A stretch of 64,000 nucleotides of DNA. Origin: UMGS1519 sp050951005 (GTDB lineage: Bacteria > Actinomycetota > Coriobacteriia > Coriobacteriales > Eggerthellaceae). This document shows, piece after piece, positions 28,301 to 35,654 of this stretch (position 1 is its first letter; the number at the start of each line of letters is the position of its first letter). Under the pieces are notes generated by a model. That model was given only the letters and a program-made list of their open reading frames with translations, had not been told where the DNA came from and ran no database searches. The DNA is taken from positions 62,001-126,000 of the forward strand of contig JBMNIP010000002.1 of assembly GCA_050951005.1 (NCBI GenBank), written 5' to 3'. Made by a program: the position numbers and the translations under genes.

Positions 28301-29882
28301 TCCAGCATTTCTTACCGTACTCGCCGTTTTCTTGAGTAAGGCTGTAGCCCTTCAGATAGAAAGTATTCCCATTTTCGTACCTGGAGGGCGTACTGCATCT
28401 GAATAAGATAGGAGTGGTTGTGTCTTTTCCCTCATTCAGCTGTCTGAGCGCCCCCTGCACAGAGTCTTCTTTGTCCTTCATGCGACTTTTCTTGACGGCG
28501 AACAGGTCACCGGCGTAACTGAATGCAACCGTGTCGTTCTTGAAGGTAAGGGTCGTGCTCTGTTCCGTCGGCGTTTGCTGGTCGGCGCCCTGCACGCGGT
28601 ACGTGACGGTGTTGGTCATCTCGGCGCCGTTCGCCTCGGCCGTCTTCGGATAGGCCACAACGATCATCGCTTTGGAGTAATACGCGTAATTGCCTATGAA
28701 ATCAGGGTATGCGGTGAGGGCAGACCAATCGGTTGTGCCGTCGTTGTTGGCGAAGCTGTGCCAACTGCTGTAAATGTCGTTGCCGTTTTCGTCGTACTGA
28801 TAGCTGTCTTCGCCCTGCCAAGCCACGGCGATGCCGCCATTACCCGGCTGATCAACGAACTGATATTTGTACGGCTGCCCGTTGATGGTCTTGTCGCCCT
28901 GGACTTCGAACACGTAGTACACGTAGCTGTCGTCGGAGATGTTGCTGGGCTGTTCGCCCCAGGAACTCTGCCATTTCACGTAGCGGTCCTTCTTGCTCTT
29001 GTGGGCCTCGTCCGCATTGACATCGCTGTTGTAGGTTGCCGTGAGCGTGCCTTCGTCGGTCACGGCGCTGGATCCCTCGGCCTGCACGGAACTGGTCCAG
29101 GGAAGTTCAAACTTCGTGTTGCTTTTTATTGCATAGATGTTCTCGTCGCTGTTCAAGTCCCGATCACCGGTGGCCGCGTACTGGAAATCACAGGTGAAGT
29201 GCAACGTTGAGTTGATGTCCTCGTAATTGGTGATAGTGACGATGCCCGTTTCCTCGTCGACCATATAGTTGAAGGAAGAGTTGGAACTGGTTTCGGGCGC
29301 TTCCGGAATGCCAAGCTCCAGCATTTTGCCTGCATTTCCGCCATAGCGATCCTTATAAAGGTAAAGCGGCAGCGTGATCTTGATGCTGCCAGCCTTGTAA
29401 ACGGTGCCTTGGCTGCAGCTGAACTCGATCTCACCCTTGGCTGCAACACCATCGTTGATTTCCTGCGGAGCACCTAGACTAATATCCGTCCCGTCATCGC
29501 TGATAGTGGCGTCGGAGCCCTGGGTCCACTTGATGGAGACATTTGCATCCGATGAGTTGCCACCCGCGCGCAGTGGAGTAGCAGGGCGCGCCTTCCTGTT
29601 TGCAGCGGAGGATTTCCCGGTAGTCTGCTTACTGGTCAATGACGATGAGCCGTCTTCGTCCGTCGCCTGGGAGCTGTTACTCTCCTTGTCAGACGAGCTT
29701 CCCTCATCCGGCGTGGACGCGGAGTCGGCAGAGTCAGCAGATTCTGCAGACTGGGCCGCCACGGTCGAGGACGATGCCGCGCCGCCGGACTCGGCCAGGG
29801 CCGTCGGCGTTACCGGCATGAGGCCGGCAACCAATACGAAGCTCAATAGAATACGGAATAACGGCTTCGAAAGCGCATTCAT
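22380..29882 (-). CDS. Giant sortase-anchored surface protein with eight pilin-type repeats
   Basis: The ~2500-residue paralogue has the same plan as its neighbour: signal peptide (LSKPLFRILLSFVLVAG, cut after ALA), long N-terminal adhesin-like region, DUF7601-like domain, Cna-B domain, pilin-type repeats and the tail MPKTGDGAGM plus helix plus RRRNRG. It has eight pilin-type repeats against three; two of them are identical at the DNA level. The length difference of about 620 residues fits five extra repeats of ~124-130 residues. ATG at 29882 has GAGGGG 8 nt upstream. Repeats probably set stalk length, each expected to be locked by an isopeptide bond by family analogy. Confidence 0.9.
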   Translation of the reverse strand: MNALSKPLFRILLSFVLVAGLMPVTPTALAESGGAASSSTVAAQSAESADSADSASTPDEGSSSDKESNSSQATDEDGSSSLTSKQTTGKSSAANRKARPATPLRAGGNSSDANVSIKWTQGSDATISDDGTDISLGAPQEINDGVAAKGEIEFSCSQGTVYKAGSIKITLPLYLYKDRYGGNAGKMLELGIPEAPETSSNSSFNYMVDEETGIVTITNYEDINSTLHFTCDFQYAATGDRDLNSDENIYAIKSNTKFELPWTSSVQAEGSSAVTDEGTLTATYNSDVNADEAHKSKKDRYVKWQSSWGEQPSNISDDSYVYYVFEVQGDKTINGQPYKYQFVDQPGNGGIAVAWQGEDSYQYDENGNDIYSSWHSFANNDGTTDWSALTAYPDFIGNYAYYSKAMIVVAYPKTAEANGAEMTNTVTYRVQGADQQTPTEQSTTLTFKNDTVAFSYAGDLFAVKKSRMKDKEDSVQGALRQLNEGKDTTTPILFRCSTPSRYENGNTFYLKGYSLTQENGEYGKKCWTGELIDDQLYLEGELLQPGDYEISSLDAYAWHQKLIIDPDRDSYTYKNVFYYDEGGTDENNIAAVYYRTSTTGDWILAKTASDGNNLQNIDLSGKGAIQVKCVAKTNDYGMYLSMTPSIKLKPTAHVKQIIEGKTSVQLMNIDSLRVLDSGNHVVNQTSSSSISGSMTDKVKDHDQQGGYGLDADKYLQHDSATYNLTDGNASETLTKDASLKGTDSASRTSTIHYSLKQQLQWGYGGYISPETYQELMGGLQHTATFYDLLPLGMSYKEGSVKARLNGIIWTSETSSSSDYQYLSDIQVTQVPNWRNSGRTMVKFTVNVPETQTVNRSVTLSFDGIYPYDSGDDYGITPVNDAAVSTDLNLNSCYADSPTSPRGEQTSVSNDTWSSYLTDLDGDGVTGTDNALSTAYASASATASHLGSAETGFTKAVKAAEDASYGTEAETYADGIYTYRLRYRPDDNSAAKGLVFYDTIENAYGSNEHWKGTLQSVDVAYMRSQGVDAKVYYSTAAGCDPRNNEGDRDLSDASKWSTAAPSDMSKVTAVAIDLTKNTDGNDFVLQAGRTASAILYMQAPENVMPYIFPTKTYAYNDSAVNAQIQQAGSSSFSSARVLNTQPTKVKLRVEKRNLTLSKAVTGTQENKDHEYVYDLTFSQMEPNTTYTFYKGTSASGTASDYSFTTDNNGAATTQVKLKDSEQLTVAIPLKARYSVSEQGTDEMCPSYTIASGGETLAQGSETDTGAALSTGEQTLSGDTAVAYTNENKATVDLEVKKVWDDTMFGGDRAQSVKVRLLKNGSAVEGSERVLFEGNEWSDTYEDLAKYDEDYNEITYSVEETTDLGAGWTKKVDGPSGTVKYWTVTNTYTPTPTTAAIPVEKVLAKGDDSYTAPDIAGEFEFTIKDDPSDQVDSPLPADKTVKCGASGATVSFGAITYTKPGTYTYKVTESGSLPGVANDAEASTGKAVTVTVKDNAQGALYVDSVSSTEASPLTFTNTYTPDPAEAAIPVRKSVSHDAGLAPADVAGKFEFAIADDASDGVDSPLPDDNTVECGKDGETVSFGKIEFTKPGTYRYLVTESGSAGGITNDSEAESGKSVTVKVSDDGTGKLKVDSVSSTEASPLTFTNTYTPDPAEAAIPVRKSVSHDAGLAPADVAGKFEFAIADDASDGVDSPLPDDNTVECGKDGETVSFGKIEFTKPGTYRYLVTESGSAGGITNDSEAESGKSVTVKVSDDGTGKLKVDSVSSTAASPLTFTNTYTVQPTTAAIPVEKVLAKGDDSYTAPDVTGKFTFKLAAQDGAPMPASGGETVECAASGTAVSFGSITYTKPGTYKYLVTESGTLPGVANDEDASAGKAVTVTVKDNGDGTMTATVNGADATADKASEDTTFTNTYTPSPVSVAVPVKKTVAHDAGLTPADIAGKFTFTIADDPSDNVDSPLPADTTVKCGKDGATVSFSKIKYTKPGTYKYLVTESGEAGGISNDAAAASGKSVTVTVTDDGSGQLAASTSGADATEDEASDDTTFTNTYTVDPATAAIPVTKTLSYADGLSPADVAGKFTFEIKDDPSDNVDSPLPADTTIKCGKAGDTVKFAEIEFAKPGTYRYLVTESGSAGGITNDPDAAAGKLVTVTVADDGDGTMTATVSGADATADQTSEDTTFTNTYTVQPTSATIPVKKVLKKGDSSFTAPDIAGKFTFTIADDSGDQVDSPLPGNKTVKCGGDGDAVDFDAIEYSMPGTYRYLVTESGNLNGVENDSAGTSGKAVEVVVRDGGDGALYVDRVSSTDERPLTFTNTYIPDAATATIPVHKELAYDEDSEPGDITGKFSFTLKAEDGAPMPAKGGEQVANTGNGKDHDGGIASFGTITYTEPGTYTYTITESGTAENVVNDKDAAKGKTVTVTVSDDGSGSLEAAISGADTTAALASEGTTFTNEYRASDSGEMTMTRMDMPKTGDGAGMLALALGVLAALGAVALVLAVRRRNRG
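24592..25371. repeat. Perfect tandem duplication of a 390-bp pilin-repeat unit
   Basis: Bases 24592-24981 and 24982-25371 read identically where compared line by line, and the identity runs some 10 nt further. Each unit is 390 bp, 130 codons in frame, covering one Spy0128-type repeat that opens AAIPVRKSVSHDAG. The copies are too alike for ancient duplication, so this is a recent or continuously homogenised expansion. Confidence 0.92.
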
Positions 29883-30032
29883 ATACAAATCCCCTCAGTT
29901 GTCCCCAAACAACAGCGAACGTAGCCGTATCAGCCGACCATTGCAATAACGTCCGGCAACCCCCGTGGCCACGAAAGAATCACTCTATGTTATTTATTCA
30001 AAGCTTGATTATACCTATTCCCCAATTCAGAA
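29883..30032 (-). promoter_or_regulatory. Promoter and leader of the second giant adhesin
   Basis: It mirrors the leader of the other paralogue: TATAAT at 30008-30013, TTCTGAA at 30026-30032, a leader of about 120 nt and a GTTGT/ACAAC hairpin (29898-29913) next to the GAGGGG ribosome site. Confidence 0.55.
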
Positions 30033-30076
30033 TTTGAAAGAAGAGAATCAATCATTCGACGTTGCCAAATGGAAAA

Positions 30077-30109
30077 CCTCCCTTCGTCCGCAAACCAGAC
30101 GAGGGGAGG
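30077..30109 (-). terminator. Terminator after the acetyltransferase gene
   Basis: CCTCCCTTCGTC (30077-30088) pairs with GACGAGGGGAGG (30098-30109) and is followed on the minus strand by TTTTCC. It ends the Fe-ADH/acetyltransferase operon. Confidence 0.75.
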
Positions 30110-30155
30110 CTCATCGATACTTTGCCATTGAGAGCGCTAAGAAGGAGGGCAGGGA

Positions 30156-30728
30156 TTACGCATCGACCACATCGTTTTCCAGCGTGCGGATAACCTTTGC
30201 CGGAACGCCGGCCACCAAGCTGTTGTCGGGCACATCCTTGGTAACCACCGCGCCCGCTGCCACGATCACGTTATTGCCGATCGTCACCCCGGGCACCACG
30301 ACTACATTGCCGCCCATCCATACGTCGTCGCCAATCGTCACCGGCTTGCCGATACCCAGGTGCTTCCGACGGCCTGCTGGAGTCATCGGATGGTTCACGG
30401 TGCTGATCAATGTGTTCGGGCCGATCATGACATAGTCGCCGATATGCACGGGAGCGATGTCCAGAATCGTCACATGGTAGTTTGCCAGAAAGTTCCGCCC
30501 CACGAAGATATTCCTTCCGTTATCGCAGGCGAAACCGGGCAGCACGTTGGCGTTCTCCCCTACCGAGCCGAAGAAATCCTTCAGGATGGCCCGCACCGCT
30601 TCGACATCCGACGGATCGCAGGCATTCAGGCGCTGGCATCCTGCCACGGCATTCATCTTGCGGGCATTGACCTCCGGATCCCAGAAATCGTATTCCAGCC
30701 CCGCATCCAGCTTCTCCACTTCGCGCAT
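30156..30728 (-). CDS. Maltose/galactoside O-acetyltransferase-type hexapeptide enzyme
   Basis: The 190-residue protein has the N-terminal Maa helix region (EVNARKMNAVAGCQRLN) and a left-handed beta-helix of hexapeptide repeats with the catalytic His in TVNHPMTPAGRR. It ends GVPAKVIR, typical of the family that acetylates sugars with acetyl-CoA. The frame is open to 30845, but AAAGGAG lies 8 nt before the ATG at 30728, and the longer form would overlap the upstream gene. It follows the alcohol dehydrogenase by 28 nt and is probably co-transcribed. Confidence 0.9.
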   Translation of the reverse strand: MREVEKLDAGLEYDFWDPEVNARKMNAVAGCQRLNACDPSDVEAVRAILKDFFGSVGENANVLPGFACDNGRNIFVGRNFLANYHVTILDIAPVHIGDYVMIGPNTLISTVNHPMTPAGRRKHLGIGKPVTIGDDVWMGGNVVVVPGVTIGNNVIVAAGAVVTKDVPDNSLVAGVPAKVIRTLENDVVDA

Positions 30729-30756
30729 CTTCGCCGCTCCTTTCACGACGTCCCGA

Positions 30757-31920
30757 TTATCGGTAGGACGCCTCGTAGATGGCCAGGTAGTCCTCATCGG
30801 AAAGCGGCAGCGGGTCGGCCGTGATATCGCCGCCGAGCACCTCATGGACGCGTTGCGGGTACTTCTTCAGCTCCTCCTTGGTGATACCCGCATCGCTCAT
30901 ACGCAAATCGGAGCATCCCACCTTGGCAATCAAGTCATCGAGCGCCTGGATGAAATCCTTGCCCGAAGTCGGGTTCTCGACGCCCATGGCACGTGCCATC
31001 TTCATCATCGGCTCCTCAGCGGCCTTGCGCTCGGCGAAGAAGTCGAAATACGCGTGGGAGATCATGATCAGGCCGGCGCCGTGGACCAGATCGTCATGGT
31101 ACCCACCCATAACGTGCTCCATCGTATGCTGAGATGTGCAGAGCATGTAGTATCCCGCATAGGTGTTCGCCAAGGCCACATAGGCGCGTGCTTCCTTATC
31201 GGTGCCGTCGGCATATGCACGGGGAAGATACTGCGCGATGTACTCGATGGCTTTCAAGGCGAACATCTCGCCCAGGGGATGCTCGTTCTTGTTGATAATG
31301 GATTCGGACGCATGGAAGAACGCATCCATACCCTGGTAGGCGGTAAACTTCGGCGGGACGCTCATCATCAGGTTCGCGTCGACCACCGAAAGCGTCGGGA
31401 ACATGGACGGGAAGAAGATCCCGGTTTTCTCCTGCGTCGCCTCGTTGGTGATAACCGATGCCATATCCACTTCGGAACCCGTGCCTGCCGAGGTGGTGAT
31501 GGCCACTATCGGAGCTGCATCGTTGGCCGGGCTCTTCTTGCCACCGTCGACTGACAGGCTGTAGTCCCAGATGGAACCTTCATTTGCCATCATCAGCGCA
31601 ATGCATTTCGAGCAATCCATCACCGAGCCTCCGCCGAGCGCGATGACGAAATCGCAGCCGGCAGCACGCGCCTTCGCCGCACCGTCCATAACGTTGTCGC
31701 TGGTGGGATTCGGACGCACCTGATCGAACAGCTCGTAGGAAACACCCGCTTGGTCAAGCTCGTGCTCCAACTGGTCCAGATATCCGTATTTCTTGGTAGA
31801 GGTGCCGTTCGATGTTGCGATGAGCGCCTTCTTCCCGGGTAGCACCTCATTGTGCAGTTCCTGAAGCTGTCCCGGCCCGAAGAGGACCCGTGTCGGCATG
31901 TCGAATACGAATCGATACAT
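30757..31920 (-). CDS. Iron-containing alcohol dehydrogenase (class III)
   Basis: The 387-residue protein has the NAD-site motif GGGSVMDCSK and the metal ligands expected in this family: Asp and His in QGMDAFFHASE and two His in HTMEHVMGGYHDDLVHG. It should interconvert an alcohol and an aldehyde or ketone with NAD(P)H; the substrate is not shown by sequence. ATG at 31920 is chosen because GGAGG lies 6 nt upstream. A divergent AraC-family gene starts at 32171 and probably regulates it. Confidence 0.92.
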   Translation of the reverse strand: MYRFVFDMPTRVLFGPGQLQELHNEVLPGKKALIATSNGTSTKKYGYLDQLEHELDQAGVSYELFDQVRPNPTSDNVMDGAAKARAAGCDFVIALGGGSVMDCSKCIALMMANEGSIWDYSLSVDGGKKSPANDAAPIVAITTSAGTGSEVDMASVITNEATQEKTGIFFPSMFPTLSVVDANLMMSVPPKFTAYQGMDAFFHASESIINKNEHPLGEMFALKAIEYIAQYLPRAYADGTDKEARAYVALANTYAGYYMLCTSQHTMEHVMGGYHDDLVHGAGLIMISHAYFDFFAERKAAEEPMMKMARAMGVENPTSGKDFIQALDDLIAKVGCSDLRMSDAGITKEELKKYPQRVHEVLGGDITADPLPLSDEDYLAIYEASYR

Positions 31921-32064
31921 GGTTTGCCTCCATTCTCCAGGGAAGGCTGAATGCCCGAGGCGCACCCGGCACCGGCGCTTCCCCTCGCATTTCCATCTGA
32001 CACGGAAAGCATATCGTGCTGCCGATAGGGAATCAGCGCCATATGTTAAGTTATTGCATGGTAT

Positions 32065-32086
32065 ATCTTCATGTTACGATGAAGAT
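32065..32086. promoter_or_regulatory. Perfect inverted repeat between alcohol dehydrogenase and AraC genes
   Basis: ATCTTCAT (32065-32072) and ATGAAGAT (32079-32086) flank a 6-nt spacer in the divergent intergenic region. It may be a dimer operator for the AraC protein or a hairpin in its leader; the sequence cannot decide. Confidence 0.5.
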
Positions 32087-32170
32087 GCCGAAAGGCTTGA
32101 TGCACGCATTGCAAAGCCTGTACGACACGGCAACACGCCGGACTCGAATCCGTTGTTGGAAGGGAGCGCC

Positions 32171-33136
32171 ATGCAACGCAGCGTCATCGATGGGGCCATC
32201 GACAAGCTCGGGCGGGAATTCGCGCACTTGAACTGGGATTTTCGCCCAGACCCTTCCTCCGGCGGCAACGAGGTCATCTCCCAGTGGCTCGGCGGAGAAG
32301 ACGAGGATGTCATGCTCTGCGTATTCAAAGGCGCGCATATCCACGAGCGCTTCCACCGACAGGATTTCTTCTTCCTGAACTTCGCCCTGCAAGGAGACTA
32401 CCAGGCATTGAGCGCCCGGTATGACCGCCAGATAACCGTCCGGCAGGGCGATTGCTACATCGGCCAGCCTTACAGCGGTTACGCCCTGCGCGGCAACAGC
32501 GCCACCGATATCATCATCGCCGGTATCCTGATCCGCCGGCAGACATTCTTCAACGAATACCTCGCGCCGCTCTCCGAGAGTCCCGATTTCCTGCGATTCT
32601 TCTTGGAACCGCAGATAAACTCCCACGCAGACGAATACCTTCAGCTCCCGATTGCCCCCGATGACCCTCTGTGGCCCCTGTTGGATATCATGCTGGTTGA
32701 ATACTCCCAGAAGCGTCAGGACACGCAGCAGGTGCTGAAACCGCTCATCGTGTCCCTGATGATGTTCCTGTCACGAACCTATCGTGCCCAGCACGCATCA
32801 ACCCAGACCACACCGGCCGGTCGGATGATGGCCTTCATCGAGGAACATTTGGAATCGGTGACGCTGTCCGACCTTGCCGAACACTTCGGCTACCACCCCA
32901 ATTACGTGTCCGGACTGCTGCACCGCGAAACCGGGCAGACCTTCTCGGAGATCCTGCGGGGAAAACGGCTGGAACGGGCTACGCTGCTGATGAGCCGAAC
33001 CGACTTGCCTCTGGAGAAAATCGCCGCCATGGTGGGTTTTAGGAACCCCTCGAACTTCTACAAGACGTTCCGCGCTTCCTACGGATGCTCGCCGCGCTCA
33101 TGGCAACACCGTGCCGCAGAACATCCCGACCAGTAG
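32171..33136 (+). CDS. AraC-family transcriptional regulator
   Basis: The ~321-residue protein has an N-terminal cupin-like sensing region and a C-terminal AraC domain with two helix-turn-helices (TLSDLAEHFGYHPNYVSGLL and LEKIAAMVGFRNPSNFYKTF). The open frame extends to 31898, inside the divergent alcohol dehydrogenase gene, so the ATG at 32171 with AAGGGAG upstream is preferred. The likely role is control of the alcohol dehydrogenase/acetyltransferase pair. It converges on nhaA with a 6-nt gap. Confidence 0.88.
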   Translation: MQRSVIDGAIDKLGREFAHLNWDFRPDPSSGGNEVISQWLGGEDEDVMLCVFKGAHIHERFHRQDFFFLNFALQGDYQALSARYDRQITVRQGDCYIGQPYSGYALRGNSATDIIIAGILIRRQTFFNEYLAPLSESPDFLRFFLEPQINSHADEYLQLPIAPDDPLWPLLDIMLVEYSQKRQDTQQVLKPLIVSLMMFLSRTYRAQHASTQTTPAGRMMAFIEEHLESVTLSDLAEHFGYHPNYVSGLLHRETGQTFSEILRGKRLERATLLMSRTDLPLEKIAAMVGFRNPSNFYKTFRASYGCSPRSWQHRAAEHPDQ

Positions 33137-33142
33137 TGAGAG

Positions 33143-34759
33143 CTACTTTCCGCCCTCGCGGCTCCGCAACCGATCCGTACGTATATGCGCCCTTATGCCA
33201 TGCGGGCTGTCATCGAGCAATGCCGCATGATAAGCCTCCTGATCGCTGTCCTCGACCTTCTCGGATACCCGAATGGCATCGTCCAGGTCCTCGCGTTCAA
33301 CATGGGGGAGGTTCTCCTCGTCGGCGGCGATATTCAAGAACACGACGCCTTCCTGGGCGCTGCGACGCGCTTCGAAGCCCAGCAGCAGGAACCCGGCCAC
33401 ACCGGCAATCAGCGAGGCAGCGAGGATGGCAAGCTTGGCGGCCATCATAGCTCCCGCATCGTCGAAGGCCAGGTTCGCCACGAAGATGGCCATGGTGAAG
33501 CCGATGCCGCCGAGCACCGATGCGCCAACCATGTGGCCCCAGGTCACCTGCTCGGGAAGCCGAGCCAACCGGATCTTCACCACGATGAAGCTTGCCAGCA
33601 GAATGCCGGCGGGCTTGCCCGCCAGCAAGCCGAAGAACACGCCCAAGAACGCAGGCGACGAAACGATGGAACCGACATCTCCCGAGATGGTCACATTGGC
33701 ATTCGTCAGGGCGAAAAGCGGCAGGATCAGGAAGTACACCCACGGGTAAAGCGCGTTTTCCAAGCGCGTCGCCGGAGGGATAACCTGGCGCGACACTTTC
33801 GAAAGCTGGCGGATGCTGTGGACATAGTCCTTCTGCCCGATCAACGGCTCATCTGGTTGGAACGACGCATCCGCCTGACGGATCTTCTCGTCCGACCAGC
33901 CGATGAAGGTCTTCAGGTTCACGCGCGAACCCGACGGGATGGTGAATGCCAGCAGCACACCCGCCAAAGTGGCGTGGATACCCGACTGGTAGACAAGCAC
34001 CCAGAGCACGCATCCCAACAGAAGGTACGGCACCAACCCGTACACGTGGCTGCGATTGACGGCAATAAGCGCGGCCAACACGACCGCCGCCGCCAGCAGA
34101 TACCGGAAATCGGGCGCATCCCCGTAGAACAGGGCGATCAACAGCACGGCGATAATGTCGTCGGCAACCGCCAACGTGGATAAGAACACCCGGATACCGC
34201 GGGGTATCCGATTCCCCAGCAAAGCCATGATGCCGAGGGCGAACGCGATGTCGGTTGCCGTGGGAACACCCCAGCCGCCGGCCGTTTCTGAGACCGCCCC
34301 ATTGAGCAGAAGGTAGATGGCAATCGGCATCAGCACACCGCCGATTGCCGCAATGATGGGAAGCAGCGCCTGGCGCAGGCTCGTCAACTCGCCGGCAGTC
34401 ATCTCGTACTTTATCTCCAGACCCACCAGCAAGAAGAAGAACGACATCAGCAGGTCGTTGATGACATGCCCCAGGCTCATCGAGGCAGCTGCATCGCCGA
34501 AGAAGAAACCGGCCTGGGTGTGCACGAACTCCTCGAAGGGATGTGCTGCCGGGCTGTTTGCGATAACCAGCGCCGCAATGGCGGCAACGAGCATGATGCC
34601 TGCAGCCTTTGTTGAGGAATGGGTGAAGGAGATAATGCGCTGGTAACGGCGCTCGTGGCGCTGTGCGGCATCGATGAACAGGGAATCGGCAGAAGCCGTC
34701 TGCCCCTGAGGCCGTTCTTTTCCCAAAGACTCGGGCTCGGCCTGCTTGTTCCTTTCCAT
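33143..34759 (-). CDS. nhaA: Na+/H+ antiporter NhaA
   Basis: The ~538-residue membrane protein has the NhaA core, including TATDIAFALGIMALLG and the essential double Asp in LAVADDIIAVLL, equivalent to the ion-binding pair of E. coli NhaA. It exchanges sodium for protons for pH and salt balance. Extended hydrophilic ends of about 45 residues (N-terminal) and 90 residues (C-terminal) make it longer than the ~390-residue E. coli protein, as in many actinobacteria. The start at 34759 has GGGG 5-6 nt upstream. Confidence 0.95.
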   Translation of the reverse strand: MERNKQAEPESLGKERPQGQTASADSLFIDAAQRHERRYQRIISFTHSSTKAAGIMLVAAIAALVIANSPAAHPFEEFVHTQAGFFFGDAAASMSLGHVINDLLMSFFFLLVGLEIKYEMTAGELTSLRQALLPIIAAIGGVLMPIAIYLLLNGAVSETAGGWGVPTATDIAFALGIMALLGNRIPRGIRVFLSTLAVADDIIAVLLIALFYGDAPDFRYLLAAAVVLAALIAVNRSHVYGLVPYLLLGCVLWVLVYQSGIHATLAGVLLAFTIPSGSRVNLKTFIGWSDEKIRQADASFQPDEPLIGQKDYVHSIRQLSKVSRQVIPPATRLENALYPWVYFLILPLFALTNANVTISGDVGSIVSSPAFLGVFFGLLAGKPAGILLASFIVVKIRLARLPEQVTWGHMVGASVLGGIGFTMAIFVANLAFDDAGAMMAAKLAILAASLIAGVAGFLLLGFEARRSAQEGVVFLNIAADEENLPHVEREDLDDAIRVSEKVEDSDQEAYHAALLDDSPHGIRAHIRTDRLRSREGGK

Positions 34760-34893
34760 GACCACCCCGTTCGCTTCGCAGTTTCAGTTCACCTTACCAT
34801 TGAACCTCGGCATGCTTTCCCTGAGTGCCCTCATCGGCGGCGGGCAACAAACAAATAGCGCATGCGGCATCGGAGAAACTCCCCCGGCACGCA

Positions 34894-34902
34894 TGGTATA
34901 GT
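34894..34902 (+). promoter_or_regulatory. Candidate extended -10 promoter of the macrodomain gene
   Basis: TGGTATAGT fits an extended -10 element (TGnTATAGT) 26 nt before the ATG at 34929. No good -35 is seen. Confidence 0.35.
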
Positions 34903-34928
34903 CGCAGCAACCTATGGAGGAGGCCCCT

Positions 34929-35441
34929 ATGCAATTGCTCGTTGAACAGACGGATATCACCACGCTCAAGGTGGACGCTATCGTGAATGCCGCAAACTCG
35001 TCGCTTTTGGGCGGAGGCGGCGTCGACGGCGCCATCCATCGGGCAGCCGGACCCGAGCTGCTGGCAGAATGCCGCACGCTTGGCGGATGCCCCACGGGAG
35101 AAGCGAGAATCACCAAGGGCTACCGCCTGCCTGCGAAGTACGTCATCCACACCGTAGGGCCTGTCTGGCATGGCGGCAACCATGGCGAACCAAAGCTGCT
35201 GGCGAATTGCTATCGGAATTCCCTGGCACTCGCTTTCAAGTACCACCTGTCATCGATTGCCTTCCCCGCCATCAGCACCGGGGTATACGGATACCCGTTG
35301 GAACCAGCAGCCCGCATCGCCGTGGAAACGATTAGGGAAGTCGCCTCTTCAAATGATGGATTTGTGGTTATTTTGGTTGCATACGATGCAAAGACTGCAT
35401 CGATATACCGTCACACCATCGACGAACTGGGAATTCAATAA
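34929..35441 (+). CDS. Macrodomain protein (ADP-ribose / O-acetyl-ADP-ribose hydrolase type)
   Basis: The 170-residue protein consists of one macro domain with the hallmark DAIVNAANSSLLGGGGVDGAIH, then CPTGEARITKGYRLPAKYVIHTVGP and the ligand loop FPAISTGVYGYPLE. MacroD-type enzymes remove ADP-ribose from proteins or deacetylate O-acetyl-ADP-ribose. ATG at 34929 is preferred, with GGAGGAGG upstream. It stands alone between nhaA (divergent) and the GGDEF-EAL gene. Confidence 0.93.
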   Translation: MQLLVEQTDITTLKVDAIVNAANSSLLGGGGVDGAIHRAAGPELLAECRTLGGCPTGEARITKGYRLPAKYVIHTVGPVWHGGNHGEPKLLANCYRNSLALAFKYHLSSIAFPAISTGVYGYPLEPAARIAVETIREVASSNDGFVVILVAYDAKTASIYRHTIDELGIQ

Positions 35442-35522
35442 AACGATTATCCGTAGTGCTTACCAGAGAATGTCATTACTCCGATATTGTTATTTATTTT
35501 CCCTTGCGAATCTTGCCACCAT

Positions 35523-35550
35523 TTGAAAGCACTGCAGACGTTGCTATAGT
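35523..35550 (+). promoter_or_regulatory. Candidate promoter of the GGDEF-EAL gene
   Basis: TTGAAA (35523-35528) and TATAGT (35545-35550) are spaced by 16 nt. The predicted leader is about 98 nt. It contains an imperfect hairpin but no recognised riboswitch. Confidence 0.55.
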
Positions 35551-35654
35551 TCAGAAGGAATTTGGGGGTCGAAACAAGCTCCCTTCTTGCTCTCGGCTTT
35601 GGAGTCGAGCAGACAGAGGGTGCTTGATTCGCAATAGGCAGATGCTGGTAAGCT

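Noticed and set aside
31898..32170. Earlier AraC start at 31898
   Set aside because: It would overlap the 5' end of the divergent alcohol dehydrogenase and has poor ribosome-site context and atypical composition.
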